A stretch of 64,000 nt of DNA from Mannheimia indoligenes (GTDB lineage: Bacteria; Pseudomonadota; Gammaproteobacteria; Enterobacterales; Pasteurellaceae), in NCBI RefSeq assembly GCF_036880405.1, contig NZ_JBAJJM010000001.1, positions 62,001-126,000 on the forward strand, read 5' to 3'. Position numbers and translations under genes: made by a program. The notes beneath the pieces were generated by a model that made no database searches, had not been told where the DNA came from, and worked only from the letters and a program-made list of their open reading frames with translations. The number at the start of each line of letters is the position of its first letter. The first letter of the stretch is position 1. Shown piece by piece: positions 40,826-48,519 of the stretch.

Positions 40826-43800
40826 TTACTCAATATTGGTTGAGCGAGGTGCAGATTGCACTTGGCTTACCGCACTAGTGTAACCACCGAAACCCTTACC
40901 GTAGAAATAATATTTAGAATTTTGCCACTGATTAATAGCAAAAGAGTCTAAGCTTTCTGTTGGTGGTGCAGCAACAGTCATTTCCGCTTTGGTATGTTCA
41001 GCACGGGAGAATGTGCCTAAGCGACCGTTAAAACTATAGTTGCTTTCATAGCTTGAAACAGGCACTTCAATAACTTGTTGAGATACTGTTTCAATGGCTG
41101 GAGCAGAAGTCGCTTTTGATTGAAATTTACCAACACGCTCATTCTTCTCTTTTACCAAATCACGCTCAGAAGGTTGAGTAACCACACTGCCAAATGGAGC
41201 AATATGTTCTTTTACTTCTGATTTTTGAATTTCCGGTTCTAATCCTTTTTCTGCTTTAGGCTTAGCGTGTTCCTCTTGTTTTTCTTTGACTAAATCACGA
41301 TTAGTCGGCTGAGCAACAAATCCACCTAACGGGCTAACAGAAAGTGTTTTCTTATCAGCTGCTTTTTTCTCTGCTTCAACAGGTTGGATTTCTTGCTGTT
41401 CAAGCATTTGATCAACCGATAAGAATTGTACTTTTTCTTCCGCTTTTGCCGGAGTTGCAAATTGTACCCAAACTTTACCGCTGGCAAGTTCAGGCGAAGC
41501 AACTGCTGAGCTCAATGGCATTGCAGAAGTTGCATTACCACGCTGATTCTCACGACGACGCTGATTACCTACACGTAAATGGCGAGGCAAACGGCGTTGG
41601 CGGTTGTTATCACGGCTTTCAGAGTTGTTTTCAGCAATAGCTTCTACTGCTACAAGCGGTTGAATATTACTCGCTACGCTCGCTCCTTCGGAGCCGTTGG
41701 CTAAGCCAACGTTCAAACACAAGTGTTTGTCATCATTTTTTTGCACATTTTCAACATCATCTAGTTTAACCGCAAGAGTTTCGACTGTTGATGGTACTAA
41801 ATTTTCACTTACAGCTTCTACTGCCTCAACACGCACTTTTTTGCGTAATTCACGACGTTGGCGGCGTTCTACTTGGTTTTCTCGTTGATTATTGCGACTT
41901 TCCTGTGCATCAGTTACGCCAGCTACTTCTTCAACCACCGCACGACGTTGTTTTTTCTCAGTACGAGTAGCTTTTTCTTCTTGAGACGCTACTTGATTTT
42001 GCTGTTGTTTACGCTCTTGATTTTCCGCTTTTGTATTGCGGTTCGGGCGTTCACGACGTTGGCGACGATCACGTTGATTGCGAGATTTCGGTTTCGGTTT
42101 TTCTTCCACTTTTTCTTCTGCTGCAAACCAGCCTTTAATCGTTGCCATTAAACGGCTGAATAGAGATGGTTTCGCCGGTTCAACCGGTGTTGGTGCAGGT
42201 TGAAGGTTTAGCTCGGTGCTTTGTAATACAGATTCAACGGTAATCACAGGCTCATTGCGAGTTACTAAGGCATCATCATTATGGTTATGTGAATGATGGT
42301 GTGGTTCTTCCTCGCTACGTGCCTCGTAATGTTTGGTCAAATCGTAGCTCAAGGTTGGTGTTACTTCATTTTCACGCAGGCGATACACGCTGAAATGTGG
42401 GGTTTCCATACTTTCAGACGGTACAACCACAATTTGAACCTCGTGGCGTTTTTCAATGCTTGAAATTGCTTTACGTTTTTCGTTTAATAAATAAGTTGCA
42501 ATCTGCACCGGCACAATGGTGTGAACTTGAGCCGTGTTTTCTTTAATCGCCTCTTCTTCTAATAAACGTAAGATTGAAAGGGCAATAGACTCATTATCAC
42601 GCACTTTACCTGTGCCTTGACAACGAGGACAGATATGCGATGAAGCTTCACTTAATGATGGACTTAAACGCTGGCGGCTCATTTCTAACAAACCGAAACG
42701 AGAGATGCGAGCAAACTGAATTCTTGCACGGTCTTGACGTGTTGCTTCACGAATGCGGTTTTCCACTTCACGTTGATGACGAACCGGGGTCATATCGATA
42801 AAGTCGATCACAATTAAACCGCCCAAATCACGTAAACGTAATTGGCGAGCAATTTCATCTGCCGCTTCTAAGTTAGTGTTAAGGGCAGTTTCTTCAATAT
42901 CGCCACCGCGAGTTGAACGTGATGAGTTAATATCAATCGCTGTTAAGGCTTCTGTTACATCAATAACAATTGAGCCGCCTGACGGTAAACGTACTTCACG
43001 TTGGAATGCAGATTCAATTTGCGATTCAATTTGATAATGGCTAAATAACGGTACTTCGCCTTCGTATAAACGCACACGGTTGATGAAATCAGGGCGAACC
43101 AAACGAATGTGATTTTTCGCCTTTTCGAATACTTTTTTGTTGTCGATTAATATTTCACCAATATCACGACGTAAGTAATCACGAATGGCACGTACAATCA
43201 CATCACTTTCCTGATGGATTAGGAAAGGTGCAGGGCGAGACTCTGCCGCTTTTTTAATGGCGTCCCAATGGTGCAATAGCACTTTTAAGTCCCACTGCAA
43301 CTCTTCAGGTGATTTTCCCACACCGGCAGTACGTACAATCAAACCGACATCTTCAGGTACATCTAAGCAGTCTAAAGCCTCTTTTAACTCTAAACGCTCA
43401 TCGCCTTCAATACGGCGGGAAATACCGCCTGCACGCGGATTGTTTGGCATTAAAACTAAGTAACTACCCGCAAGAGAAATGAAAGTGGTTAAGGCTGCAC
43501 CTTTATTACCACGTTCTTCTTTGCTGACTTGAACGATAACTTCTTGTCCTTCTTGGATAATATCTTTGATATTTGGACGACCGTTAAACACATAGTCTGA
43601 CGGGAAGTATTCACGGGAAATTTCTTTTAAAGGTAGGAAACCGTGGCGTTCTGCACCGTAATCAACGAATGCTGCTTCAAGGCTTGGTTCAACACGGGTA
43701 ATTTTACCCTTGTAGATATTAGATTTTTTCTGTTCGTGCCCCGGACTTTCAATATCTAGGTCGAATAAACGCTGCCCATCAACAAGGGCAACACGCAACT

Positions 43801-43837
43801 CTTCTTTTTGAGTTGCATTGATTAACATTCTTTTCAT
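40826..43837 (-). CDS. rne: Ribonuclease E
   Basis: 1003 residues. Endoribonuclease that starts mRNA decay and matures rRNA and tRNA; scaffold of the degradosome. The S1 domain is near residues 35-120 (GKITRVEPSLEAAFVDYGAERHGF), the catalytic DNase I-like domain has IDINSSRSTRGG and LIVIDFIDM with its metal-binding aspartates, and the Zn-link is CPRCQGTGKV (about residue 405). After about residue 520 comes a disordered, Arg- and Glu-rich scaffold tail with RRQRRERPNRN-like blocks. Residues about 703-723 (DKHLCLNVGLANGSEGASVA) are encoded by a palindromic repeat found elsewhere in non-coding DNA. The C-terminal YYFYGKGFGGY motif could be a binding site for a partner. Confidence 0.96.
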   Translation of the reverse strand: MKRMLINATQKEELRVALVDGQRLFDLDIESPGHEQKKSNIYKGKITRVEPSLEAAFVDYGAERHGFLPLKEISREYFPSDYVFNGRPNIKDIIQEGQEVIVQVSKEERGNKGAALTTFISLAGSYLVLMPNNPRAGGISRRIEGDERLELKEALDCLDVPEDVGLIVRTAGVGKSPEELQWDLKVLLHHWDAIKKAAESRPAPFLIHQESDVIVRAIRDYLRRDIGEILIDNKKVFEKAKNHIRLVRPDFINRVRLYEGEVPLFSHYQIESQIESAFQREVRLPSGGSIVIDVTEALTAIDINSSRSTRGGDIEETALNTNLEAADEIARQLRLRDLGGLIVIDFIDMTPVRHQREVENRIREATRQDRARIQFARISRFGLLEMSRQRLSPSLSEASSHICPRCQGTGKVRDNESIALSILRLLEEEAIKENTAQVHTIVPVQIATYLLNEKRKAISSIEKRHEVQIVVVPSESMETPHFSVYRLRENEVTPTLSYDLTKHYEARSEEEPHHHSHNHNDDALVTRNEPVITVESVLQSTELNLQPAPTPVEPAKPSLFSRLMATIKGWFAAEEKVEEKPKPKSRNQRDRRQRRERPNRNTKAENQERKQQQNQVASQEEKATRTEKKQRRAVVEEVAGVTDAQESRNNQRENQVERRQRRELRKKVRVEAVEAVSENLVPSTVETLAVKLDDVENVQKNDDKHLCLNVGLANGSEGASVASNIQPLVAVEAIAENNSESRDNNRQRRLPRHLRVGNQRRRENQRGNATSAMPLSSAVASPELASGKVWVQFATPAKAEEKVQFLSVDQMLEQQEIQPVEAEKKAADKKTLSVSPLGGFVAQPTNRDLVKEKQEEHAKPKAEKGLEPEIQKSEVKEHIAPFGSVVTQPSERDLVKEKNERVGKFQSKATSAPAIETVSQQVIEVPVSSYESNYSFNGRLGTFSRAEHTKAEMTVAAPPTESLDSFAINQWQNSKYYFYGKGFGGYTSAVSQVQSAPRSTNIE
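41669..41730 (+). repeat. Three-hairpin palindromic element, copy 2, inside rne
   Basis: Stems GCTCC-TTC-GGAGC, CGTTGGC-TAA-GCCAACG and AAACAC-AA-GTGTTT, preceded by ACTCGCTACGCTCG. In each stem the base changes relative to the copy at 7104 occur on both arms. It is in frame in rne (minus strand) and lies against a USS (ACAAGCGGTT at 41652) that is also in the coding region. Confidence 0.88.
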
Positions 43838-44179
43838 TGTGTTTTCTCATTATTGTTCATTTTACACGGGCTGTTTGCCCCATTATTCAGGAATGTTTTT
43901 ATGTCTATCTCACGACTGTCTTAATTCCTAATAAAAGTGTTGATAGTTGTCTTATGTTTACTTTTTCTTGTCTCAAAGAAACTGCAAAATCAATCACTTA
44001 TGGCTTGCTGAAGATTTTTGCAAGCGGTTATTTTTTGCCAAATTTTTGCAAATTTTCCGTTGCTTTTTACAGGCAAAAATAACAAGGTATTATCGCATTT
44101 TACCCCTTTTAAAAGCAAGGTAATTGTAGCCGTTGTTGCGAATTAATTTTATTGAATTTTGTTGTTGAATATAAAAAAC
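43838..44179 (-). other. rne leader / upstream region, no gene seen
   Basis: About 340 bases ahead of rne with no credible frame. It probably holds the rne promoter and a 5' leader, which in E. coli is long and used for autoregulation. On the minus strand GGGC-AAACA-GCCC can form a small hairpin about 25 bases before the ATG. Near 44020 is an unpaired USS (GCAAGCGGTT). Confidence 0.5.
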
Positions 44180-44225
44180 ACAAGCGGTTAAATTTACAAA
44201 TTTTTTTGCAAATTTAACCGCTTGT
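44180..44225. repeat. USS inverted pair
   Basis: ACAAGCGGTTAAATTTAC faces GCAAATTTAACCGCTTGT; on the minus strand it follows the toxin gene and may terminate it. Confidence 0.85.
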
Positions 44226-44231
44226 GGGTTA

Positions 44232-44516
44232 TTAAGAAGGGCGAGGGTAAAGTCGGCGAGTGTGAATAATTGTAATAATAAAAATATCTTCTTCAACAAT
44301 CTCATACACTATTCGATAATTTCGTACAAAAGTTTCTCGTGTGCCGTCATTACGAGTAATGCCAATTGTAGGCATAAATTCAAGCAACTTTAATTTCTTA
44401 AAGATATCAGTGTGGAGCTTAATACCACTTTGCTCATAGCCTGTAAATTCAACCACATTATCAATGATTTCATCAATATCATTTTCAGCTTGTGTGGTTA
44501 AAATAAGATTAGCCAT
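44232..44516 (-). CDS. ParE/RelE-superfamily toxin
   Basis: 94 residues. The N-terminus LILTTQAENDIDEIIDNVVEFTG, the middle GTRETFVRNYRIVYEIVEEDIFIITIIHTRR and the final RLYPR are the ParE/RelE fold pattern. ParE-type members poison DNA gyrase and RelE-type members cleave mRNA at the ribosome. The final HTRRLYP is the ParE-like type, but the target cannot be decided by sequence. Its start overlaps the antitoxin gene stop (ATGGCTAA), the usual arrangement. Confidence 0.88.
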   Translation of the reverse strand: MANLILTTQAENDIDEIIDNVVEFTGYEQSGIKLHTDIFKKLKLLEFMPTIGITRNDGTRETFVRNYRIVYEIVEEDIFIITIIHTRRLYPRPS

Positions 44517-44688
44517 AAATCACATCTCTGTTTCGGCTTAATTCCATCTCTCTAATTTTACGTTCTAGCTTCTCTTTGGCACGCTGTTTAGCGACTTCAA
44601 GCGGAACTCCCTGTCCTGCTCGAGCTTGTTCCCTACCAATACGGATTTTTTCAGCTAAAAACTCATCATATCCTTTTTCTTTTAACAT
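44509..44688 (-). CDS. Antitoxin of the ParE/RelE-type pair (59 residues)
   Basis: Found by translating upstream of the toxin: MLKEKGYDEFLAEKIRIGRE, then QARAGQGVPLEVAKQRAKEK and a basic C-terminus ending NRDVIYG. It is helical and charged, with the size and position of a ParD/RelB-like antitoxin. A good ribosome site (AGGAGC) precedes the ATG at 44688. It overlaps the toxin start by 8 bases. Below the usual size limit of gene finders. Confidence 0.82.
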   Translation of the reverse strand: MLKEKGYDEFLAEKIRIGREQARAGQGVPLEVAKQRAKEKLERKIREMELSRNRDVIYG

Positions 44689-44699
44689 AACTTGCTCCT

Positions 44700-44732
44700 A
44701 TTAAAACGGACAATTTTAGAACATTGTCCGCC
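44700..44732 (-). terminator. Rho-independent terminator after ubiD
   Basis: On the minus strand CGGACAAT-GTTCTAAA-ATTGTCCG then TTTTAAT, between the ubiD stop and the antitoxin gene. Confidence 0.75.
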
Positions 44733-44767
44733 TTTCATTCTAGTTTGTCAAATTAGTCGCTTGTTAG

Positions 44768-46240
44768 TTAGATGCCGAGTTGTTCCCAAATCTCATCAAC
44801 ACGTTTTACCACACTTTCATCTTTTTCGATAGGTGTTCCCCATTCACGGGTGGTTTCGCCAGCCCATTTGTTGGTAGCATCAATCCCCATTTTTGAGCCT
44901 AAGCCGGCAATTGGCGAGGCAAAATCAAGATAATCAATCGGGGTGTTTTCAATTAATGTAGTATCTCGTGCCGGATCGCAACGGGTGGTGATCGCCCAAA
45001 TCACATCTTTCCAATCTCGAGCGTTCACATCATCATCACACACAATTACAAATTTGGTGTACATAAATTGGCGTAAGAATGACCAAACGCCCATCATTAC
45101 CCGTTTAGCGTGCCCTGCGTATTGCTTTTTCATCGTAACGACTGCTAAACGATAGGAGCAGCCTTCCGGTGGCAGATAGAAATCGACAATTTCAGGGAAT
45201 TGCTTCTGTAAAATTGGAATAAAGACTTCATTTAACGCTTCGCCTAACACCGCCGGCTCATCAGGTGGTCTGCCTGTGTAGGTACTATGATAAATCGCAT
45301 CTTTTCGCATTGTGATATGGGTAACGGTAAACACGGGGAAGTATTCTTGTTCGTTGTAGTAACCCGTGTGGTCGCCGTAAGGACCTTCTAATGCGGTTTC
45401 CTCTAAATCAATGTAGCCTTCAAGTACAATTTCTGCACTTGCCGGCACTTCTAAATCATTTGAAATCGATTTTACCACTTCCGTTTTATTACCACGTAAA
45501 AGCCCGGCGAATGCGTATTCCGAGAGTGTATCGGGAATTGGCGTAACGGCGGCTAAAATCGTTGCCGGATCTGCCCCAATGGCAACTGAAACAGGGAATG
45601 GTTTATCGGGGTTTTCGGCTTTCCACTCTTGGAAATCTAACGCCCCGCCACGATGCGAGAGCCAACGCATAATGAGCTTGTTTTTGCCGATTAATTGTTG
45701 GCGATAAATCCCTAGATTTTGGCGTTTTTTGTACGGACCTTGCGTAATCGTCAGCCCCCAAGTAACGAGTGGGGCTATATCGCCTTTCCAGCAGTGCATA
45801 ATAGGCAACTTAGTGAGATCGACCTCATCGCCCGAAATAACCACTTGCTGGCATTCTGCTCGACTTAACACTTTCGGCGGCATATTGAGAATTTGCTTCC
45901 ATTGCGGCAGCTGCCCGATTAAATCCTTGAAACCTTTTGGCGGCTCAGGCTCTTTTAAAAAGGCGAGCAGTTTACCTAGTTCACGCAGGGCTTTGGTATC
46001 TTCTTGCCCCATTCCCATCGCCACTCGTTTTGGTGTGCCGAATAAATTGCATAGTACAGGAATTTGGCTACCCTTAGGGTTTTCAAACAACAATGCCGGT
46101 CCACCTTTTCTTAAGGTTCTATCGGCAATTTCCGTCATTTCTAAATAAGGGTCGATTTCTTGTTTAATACGAACTAACTCACCTTGTGCTTCAAGTAAAT
46201 CAAGAAATTCTCGTAAATTTTTATATTTCATAGCGGTCAT
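44768..46240 (-). CDS. ubiD: 3-octaprenyl-4-hydroxybenzoate carboxy-lyase
   Basis: 490 residues, prenylated-FMN-dependent decarboxylase of ubiquinone synthesis. Nearly all of it follows E. coli UbiD: MKYKNLREFLDLLEAQGEL, PALLFENPKG, RQNLGIYRQQLIGKNKLIMR, EGPYGDHTGYYN and DDDVNARDWKDVIWAI. The start may be ATG at 46240 or 46231 (MTAMKY / MKY). Closed by a terminator before the toxin-antitoxin pair. Confidence 0.96.
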   Translation of the reverse strand: MTAMKYKNLREFLDLLEAQGELVRIKQEIDPYLEMTEIADRTLRKGGPALLFENPKGSQIPVLCNLFGTPKRVAMGMGQEDTKALRELGKLLAFLKEPEPPKGFKDLIGQLPQWKQILNMPPKVLSRAECQQVVISGDEVDLTKLPIMHCWKGDIAPLVTWGLTITQGPYKKRQNLGIYRQQLIGKNKLIMRWLSHRGGALDFQEWKAENPDKPFPVSVAIGADPATILAAVTPIPDTLSEYAFAGLLRGNKTEVVKSISNDLEVPASAEIVLEGYIDLEETALEGPYGDHTGYYNEQEYFPVFTVTHITMRKDAIYHSTYTGRPPDEPAVLGEALNEVFIPILQKQFPEIVDFYLPPEGCSYRLAVVTMKKQYAGHAKRVMMGVWSFLRQFMYTKFVIVCDDDVNARDWKDVIWAITTRCDPARDTTLIENTPIDYLDFASPIAGLGSKMGIDATNKWAGETTREWGTPIEKDESVVKRVDEIWEQLGI

Positions 46241-46322
46241 ATTTTTGAAGTTTTTTGCAAGTATATAGAAAAATGCGGATGAAAAATACCCATAAAAAAT
46301 TTATAGAAATTTTATTTGGTTT

Positions 46323-46331
46323 TGCTAGAAT
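46323..46331 (+). promoter_or_regulatory. Extended -10 element of znuA
   Basis: TGCTAGAAT, an extended -10, lies 32 bases before the znuA ATG. No clear Zur operator was recognised around it. Confidence 0.45.
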
Positions 46332-46363
46332 ACGTTGATTTCAAATTTATAAAAGGAGATTTT

Positions 46364-47320
46364 ATGTTTAAGAAAACATTGATTGGCTTAGCAGTTTTAG
46401 GGGCGGGAGTTGCTCAAGCGGATGTATTAACCAGCATCAAACCGTTGGGCTTTATCGCCAATGCGATTACTGATGGCGTTACTGAAACCAAAGTATTATT
46501 ACCGGTAACCGCTTCTCCGCACGATTACAGCTTGAAACCGTCAGATGTATCGCAGTTACAATCTGCTCAATTAGTGGTTTGGGTGGGCGATGGTTTAGAA
46601 AGTTTCCTCGAAAAAAGCATCGAAAAACTGCCGAAAGAGAAGGTATTAACCCTTGAGAATGTCGAAGCGATTGAAGAGTTGGTGGAAAAAGCGAGCGATA
46701 AAAAAGAAGATGCTCACGACCACGATCACAAGCATTCACACGATCATAAACACGAACATAAAGGGCATAGCCACAAGCACGATGATCATCACGGTCATAG
46801 CCACGATGAAGACTGGCATATTTGGTTATCAAGTGAAGCGAGTGAGTTAGCGGCGGAACAAATTGCTGCACGCTTAAGTGAACAATTACCGGAACAAAAA
46901 GCCAAAATTGCAGAAAATCTTGCAAAATTCAAAGCAAATTTAACCGCTAAAAAAGCAGAAATTGCGAAGCAATTAGAGCTGGTGAAAGCCAAAGGCTATT
47001 ACACTTTCCACGATGCTTACGGTTATTTTGAAAGAGAGTATGGTTTAAATTCATTAGGTTCATTTACCATTAACCCAACGGTTGCACCGGGTGCGAAAAC
47101 ACTTGCCGCAATCAAGAAAAATATTGCTAAAAACAAAGCACAATGTTTATTTGCTGAGCCACAATTTACCCCGAAAGTAATTGAGACTTTAGCTAAAGAA
47201 ACGAACGTAAATGTAGGGCAATTAGACCCACTAGGTGCGAAAGTTCAACTCAGTGCAACTGCTTATCCTGAGTTTTTACAGGCACTAGCTAACGAATTTA
47301 GCCAATGTTTATCAAAGTAA
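46364..47320 (+). CDS. znuA: Zinc ABC transporter substrate-binding protein
   Basis: 318 residues. Signal peptide MFKKTLIGLAVLGAGVAQA, periplasmic. Cluster A-I metal-binding fold: SIKPLGFIANAIT, the first His ligand in TASPHDYSLKPSD, a His-rich acidic loop at residues about 115-150 (HDHDHKHSHDHKHEHKGHSH) typical of zinc importers, a second ligand in HIWLSSEASELAA and a third in GYYTFHDAYGYFE. The start at 46364 follows AAAGGAGAT. znuB/znuC are not adjacent, as is common in Pasteurellaceae. Confidence 0.94.
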   Translation: MFKKTLIGLAVLGAGVAQADVLTSIKPLGFIANAITDGVTETKVLLPVTASPHDYSLKPSDVSQLQSAQLVVWVGDGLESFLEKSIEKLPKEKVLTLENVEAIEELVEKASDKKEDAHDHDHKHSHDHKHEHKGHSHKHDDHHGHSHDEDWHIWLSSEASELAAEQIAARLSEQLPEQKAKIAENLAKFKANLTAKKAEIAKQLELVKAKGYYTFHDAYGYFEREYGLNSLGSFTINPTVAPGAKTLAAIKKNIAKNKAQCLFAEPQFTPKVIETLAKETNVNVGQLDPLGAKVQLSATAYPEFLQALANEFSQCLSK

Positions 47321-47330
47321 GATAAAAAAT

Positions 47331-47358
47331 AACCCCATTTAAGTGAATTAAATGGGGT
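47331..47358. terminator. Terminator between converging znuA and the next gene
   Basis: AACCCCATTT/AAATGGGGTT stem followed by TGTTTT, with AT tract on the other side as well. Confidence 0.85.
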
Positions 47359-47363
47359 TTGTT

Positions 47364-47987
47364 TTATTCTTCTTTCACGATAATTTTCTTACCATTAGTA
47401 AAATCAATCTGCTTGGCAACAGTAATATGACCAATTGGGGTTTCAAGTGAAGCGAATAGCGGTCTAACGCTTTCAGGTATTTTATCTAATAATAAGGTAA
47501 GCGTAACGGTTTCTTTTTGCTTCGGCTCTAATGCTTGTTCAAATACTGGTGTGATATTTTCTTGAAGAAAGAAAATTTGCTCATTTACCGTAAATGCAGA
47601 AGCCCAGTGTAAACCTTTAATCTTGCTTCTACCTTTATTTGTTACTTCATAAACGAATATTGCAACAGGTTGGTTATCTTGTACAGCATTGATTCGCTGC
47701 ATTAGATTGATAGTTACATTTTTATTAAACGAATCAAGCCCTTGCACTTGCGGAGTTTTAGATGTTGCTTTTTTACTTGTATTGGCTTGAGATTTATCAT
47801 TAGCCAATTTTTTTGTATTGGCTGTAGAATTTTTTTTGTTTGCTTCCGTTTTTTTAGTATTTGTAGTATTTGCTTTTTGAGTTGTTGTGTTCTTTGTATT
47901 CATTGATTTTGTTGGCTCCGCCGCTTGTACATTAAATGCTAACAATGAAATCAAAGGCAGTGCCAACAGAAGTTTCTTAATAGACAT
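47364..47987 (-). CDS. Secreted protein with a low-complexity linker, function unknown
   Basis: 207 residues. Signal peptide MSIKKLLLALPLISLLAFNVQA. Residues about 25-80 are a Thr/Asn/Lys-rich, disordered linker (TKNTTTQKANTTNTKK). From about residue 85 there is a compact domain predicted to be beta-rich (TINLMQRINAVQDNQPVAIF, QNITPVFEQALEPKQ-like segment, PIGHITVAKQIDF). The domain is not recognised. The linker resembles tethers that hold a domain away from the membrane, but there is no anchor. Weak ribosome site; stands alone. Confidence 0.75.
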   Translation of the reverse strand: MSIKKLLLALPLISLLAFNVQAAEPTKSMNTKNTTTQKANTTNTKKTEANKKNSTANTKKLANDKSQANTSKKATSKTPQVQGLDSFNKNVTINLMQRINAVQDNQPVAIFVYEVTNKGRSKIKGLHWASAFTVNEQIFFLQENITPVFEQALEPKQKETVTLTLLLDKIPESVRPLFASLETPIGHITVAKQIDFTNGKKIIVKEE

Positions 47988-48060
47988 AATATTCCTCTAG
48001 TAATTTAATTTGCAAAATTGAGTAAAAATTTGACCGCTTGTAGTCAGTAAAATTTACCCA

Positions 48061-48381
48061 TTAGGCTTTTTTCAAAAATTCAGATTTCAGCATAATTTTG
48101 CCACAATCTACATTGTGATCGCCTTTTGCTAAACGAATCCCTTTGAATTTAGTGCCTTTTTTCAAGACTTCTGATGATCCTTTTAATTTCAAATCTTTGA
48201 TTAATAGTACATCATCACCATCCGATAATAAATTACCATTACTGTCTTTTACAATTAAGACATCTTCGTCTTGAGTGGTCTCTTCACCATTCCATTCGTA
48301 GGCACAATCAGGGCAAACAAATTGAATAGAATCATGATAAGTATTTTCGCCTTTGCATTCAGGGCATACAGGGTATGTCAT
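48061..48381 (-). CDS. yjdM: Zinc-ribbon protein YjdM (PhnA family)
   Basis: 106 residues. N-terminal zinc ribbon with two CxxC pairs (YPVCPECKGENTYHD and FVCPDCAYEWN), then the PhnA/YjdM domain (VKDSNGNLLSDGDDVLLIKD, LKLKGSS, KKGTKFKGIRL). Despite the historical PhnA name it has no shown role in phosphonate breakdown. Stands alone, divergent from rnr. Confidence 0.92.
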   Translation of the reverse strand: MTYPVCPECKGENTYHDSIQFVCPDCAYEWNGEETTQDEDVLIVKDSNGNLLSDGDDVLLIKDLKLKGSSEVLKKGTKFKGIRLAKGDHNVDCGKIMLKSEFLKKA

Positions 48382-48519
48382 AATATTTTCTTCTCATTGG
48401 TTTATGTTAAAAATGGCATTATATAATAAAAAGCAATAAAAAGATAAATGAACAATTTTTAACAATTGTAAAGAAAAGTCAGTTAGAATAAGAGCAGATT
48501 AAAGCAAAAGGAGGCAACT

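Noticed and set aside
41344..42151. Plus-strand frames opposite the rne tail
   Set aside because: The minus strand carries a full RNase E; the frames come from skewed codon use in the Arg/Glu-rich tail.
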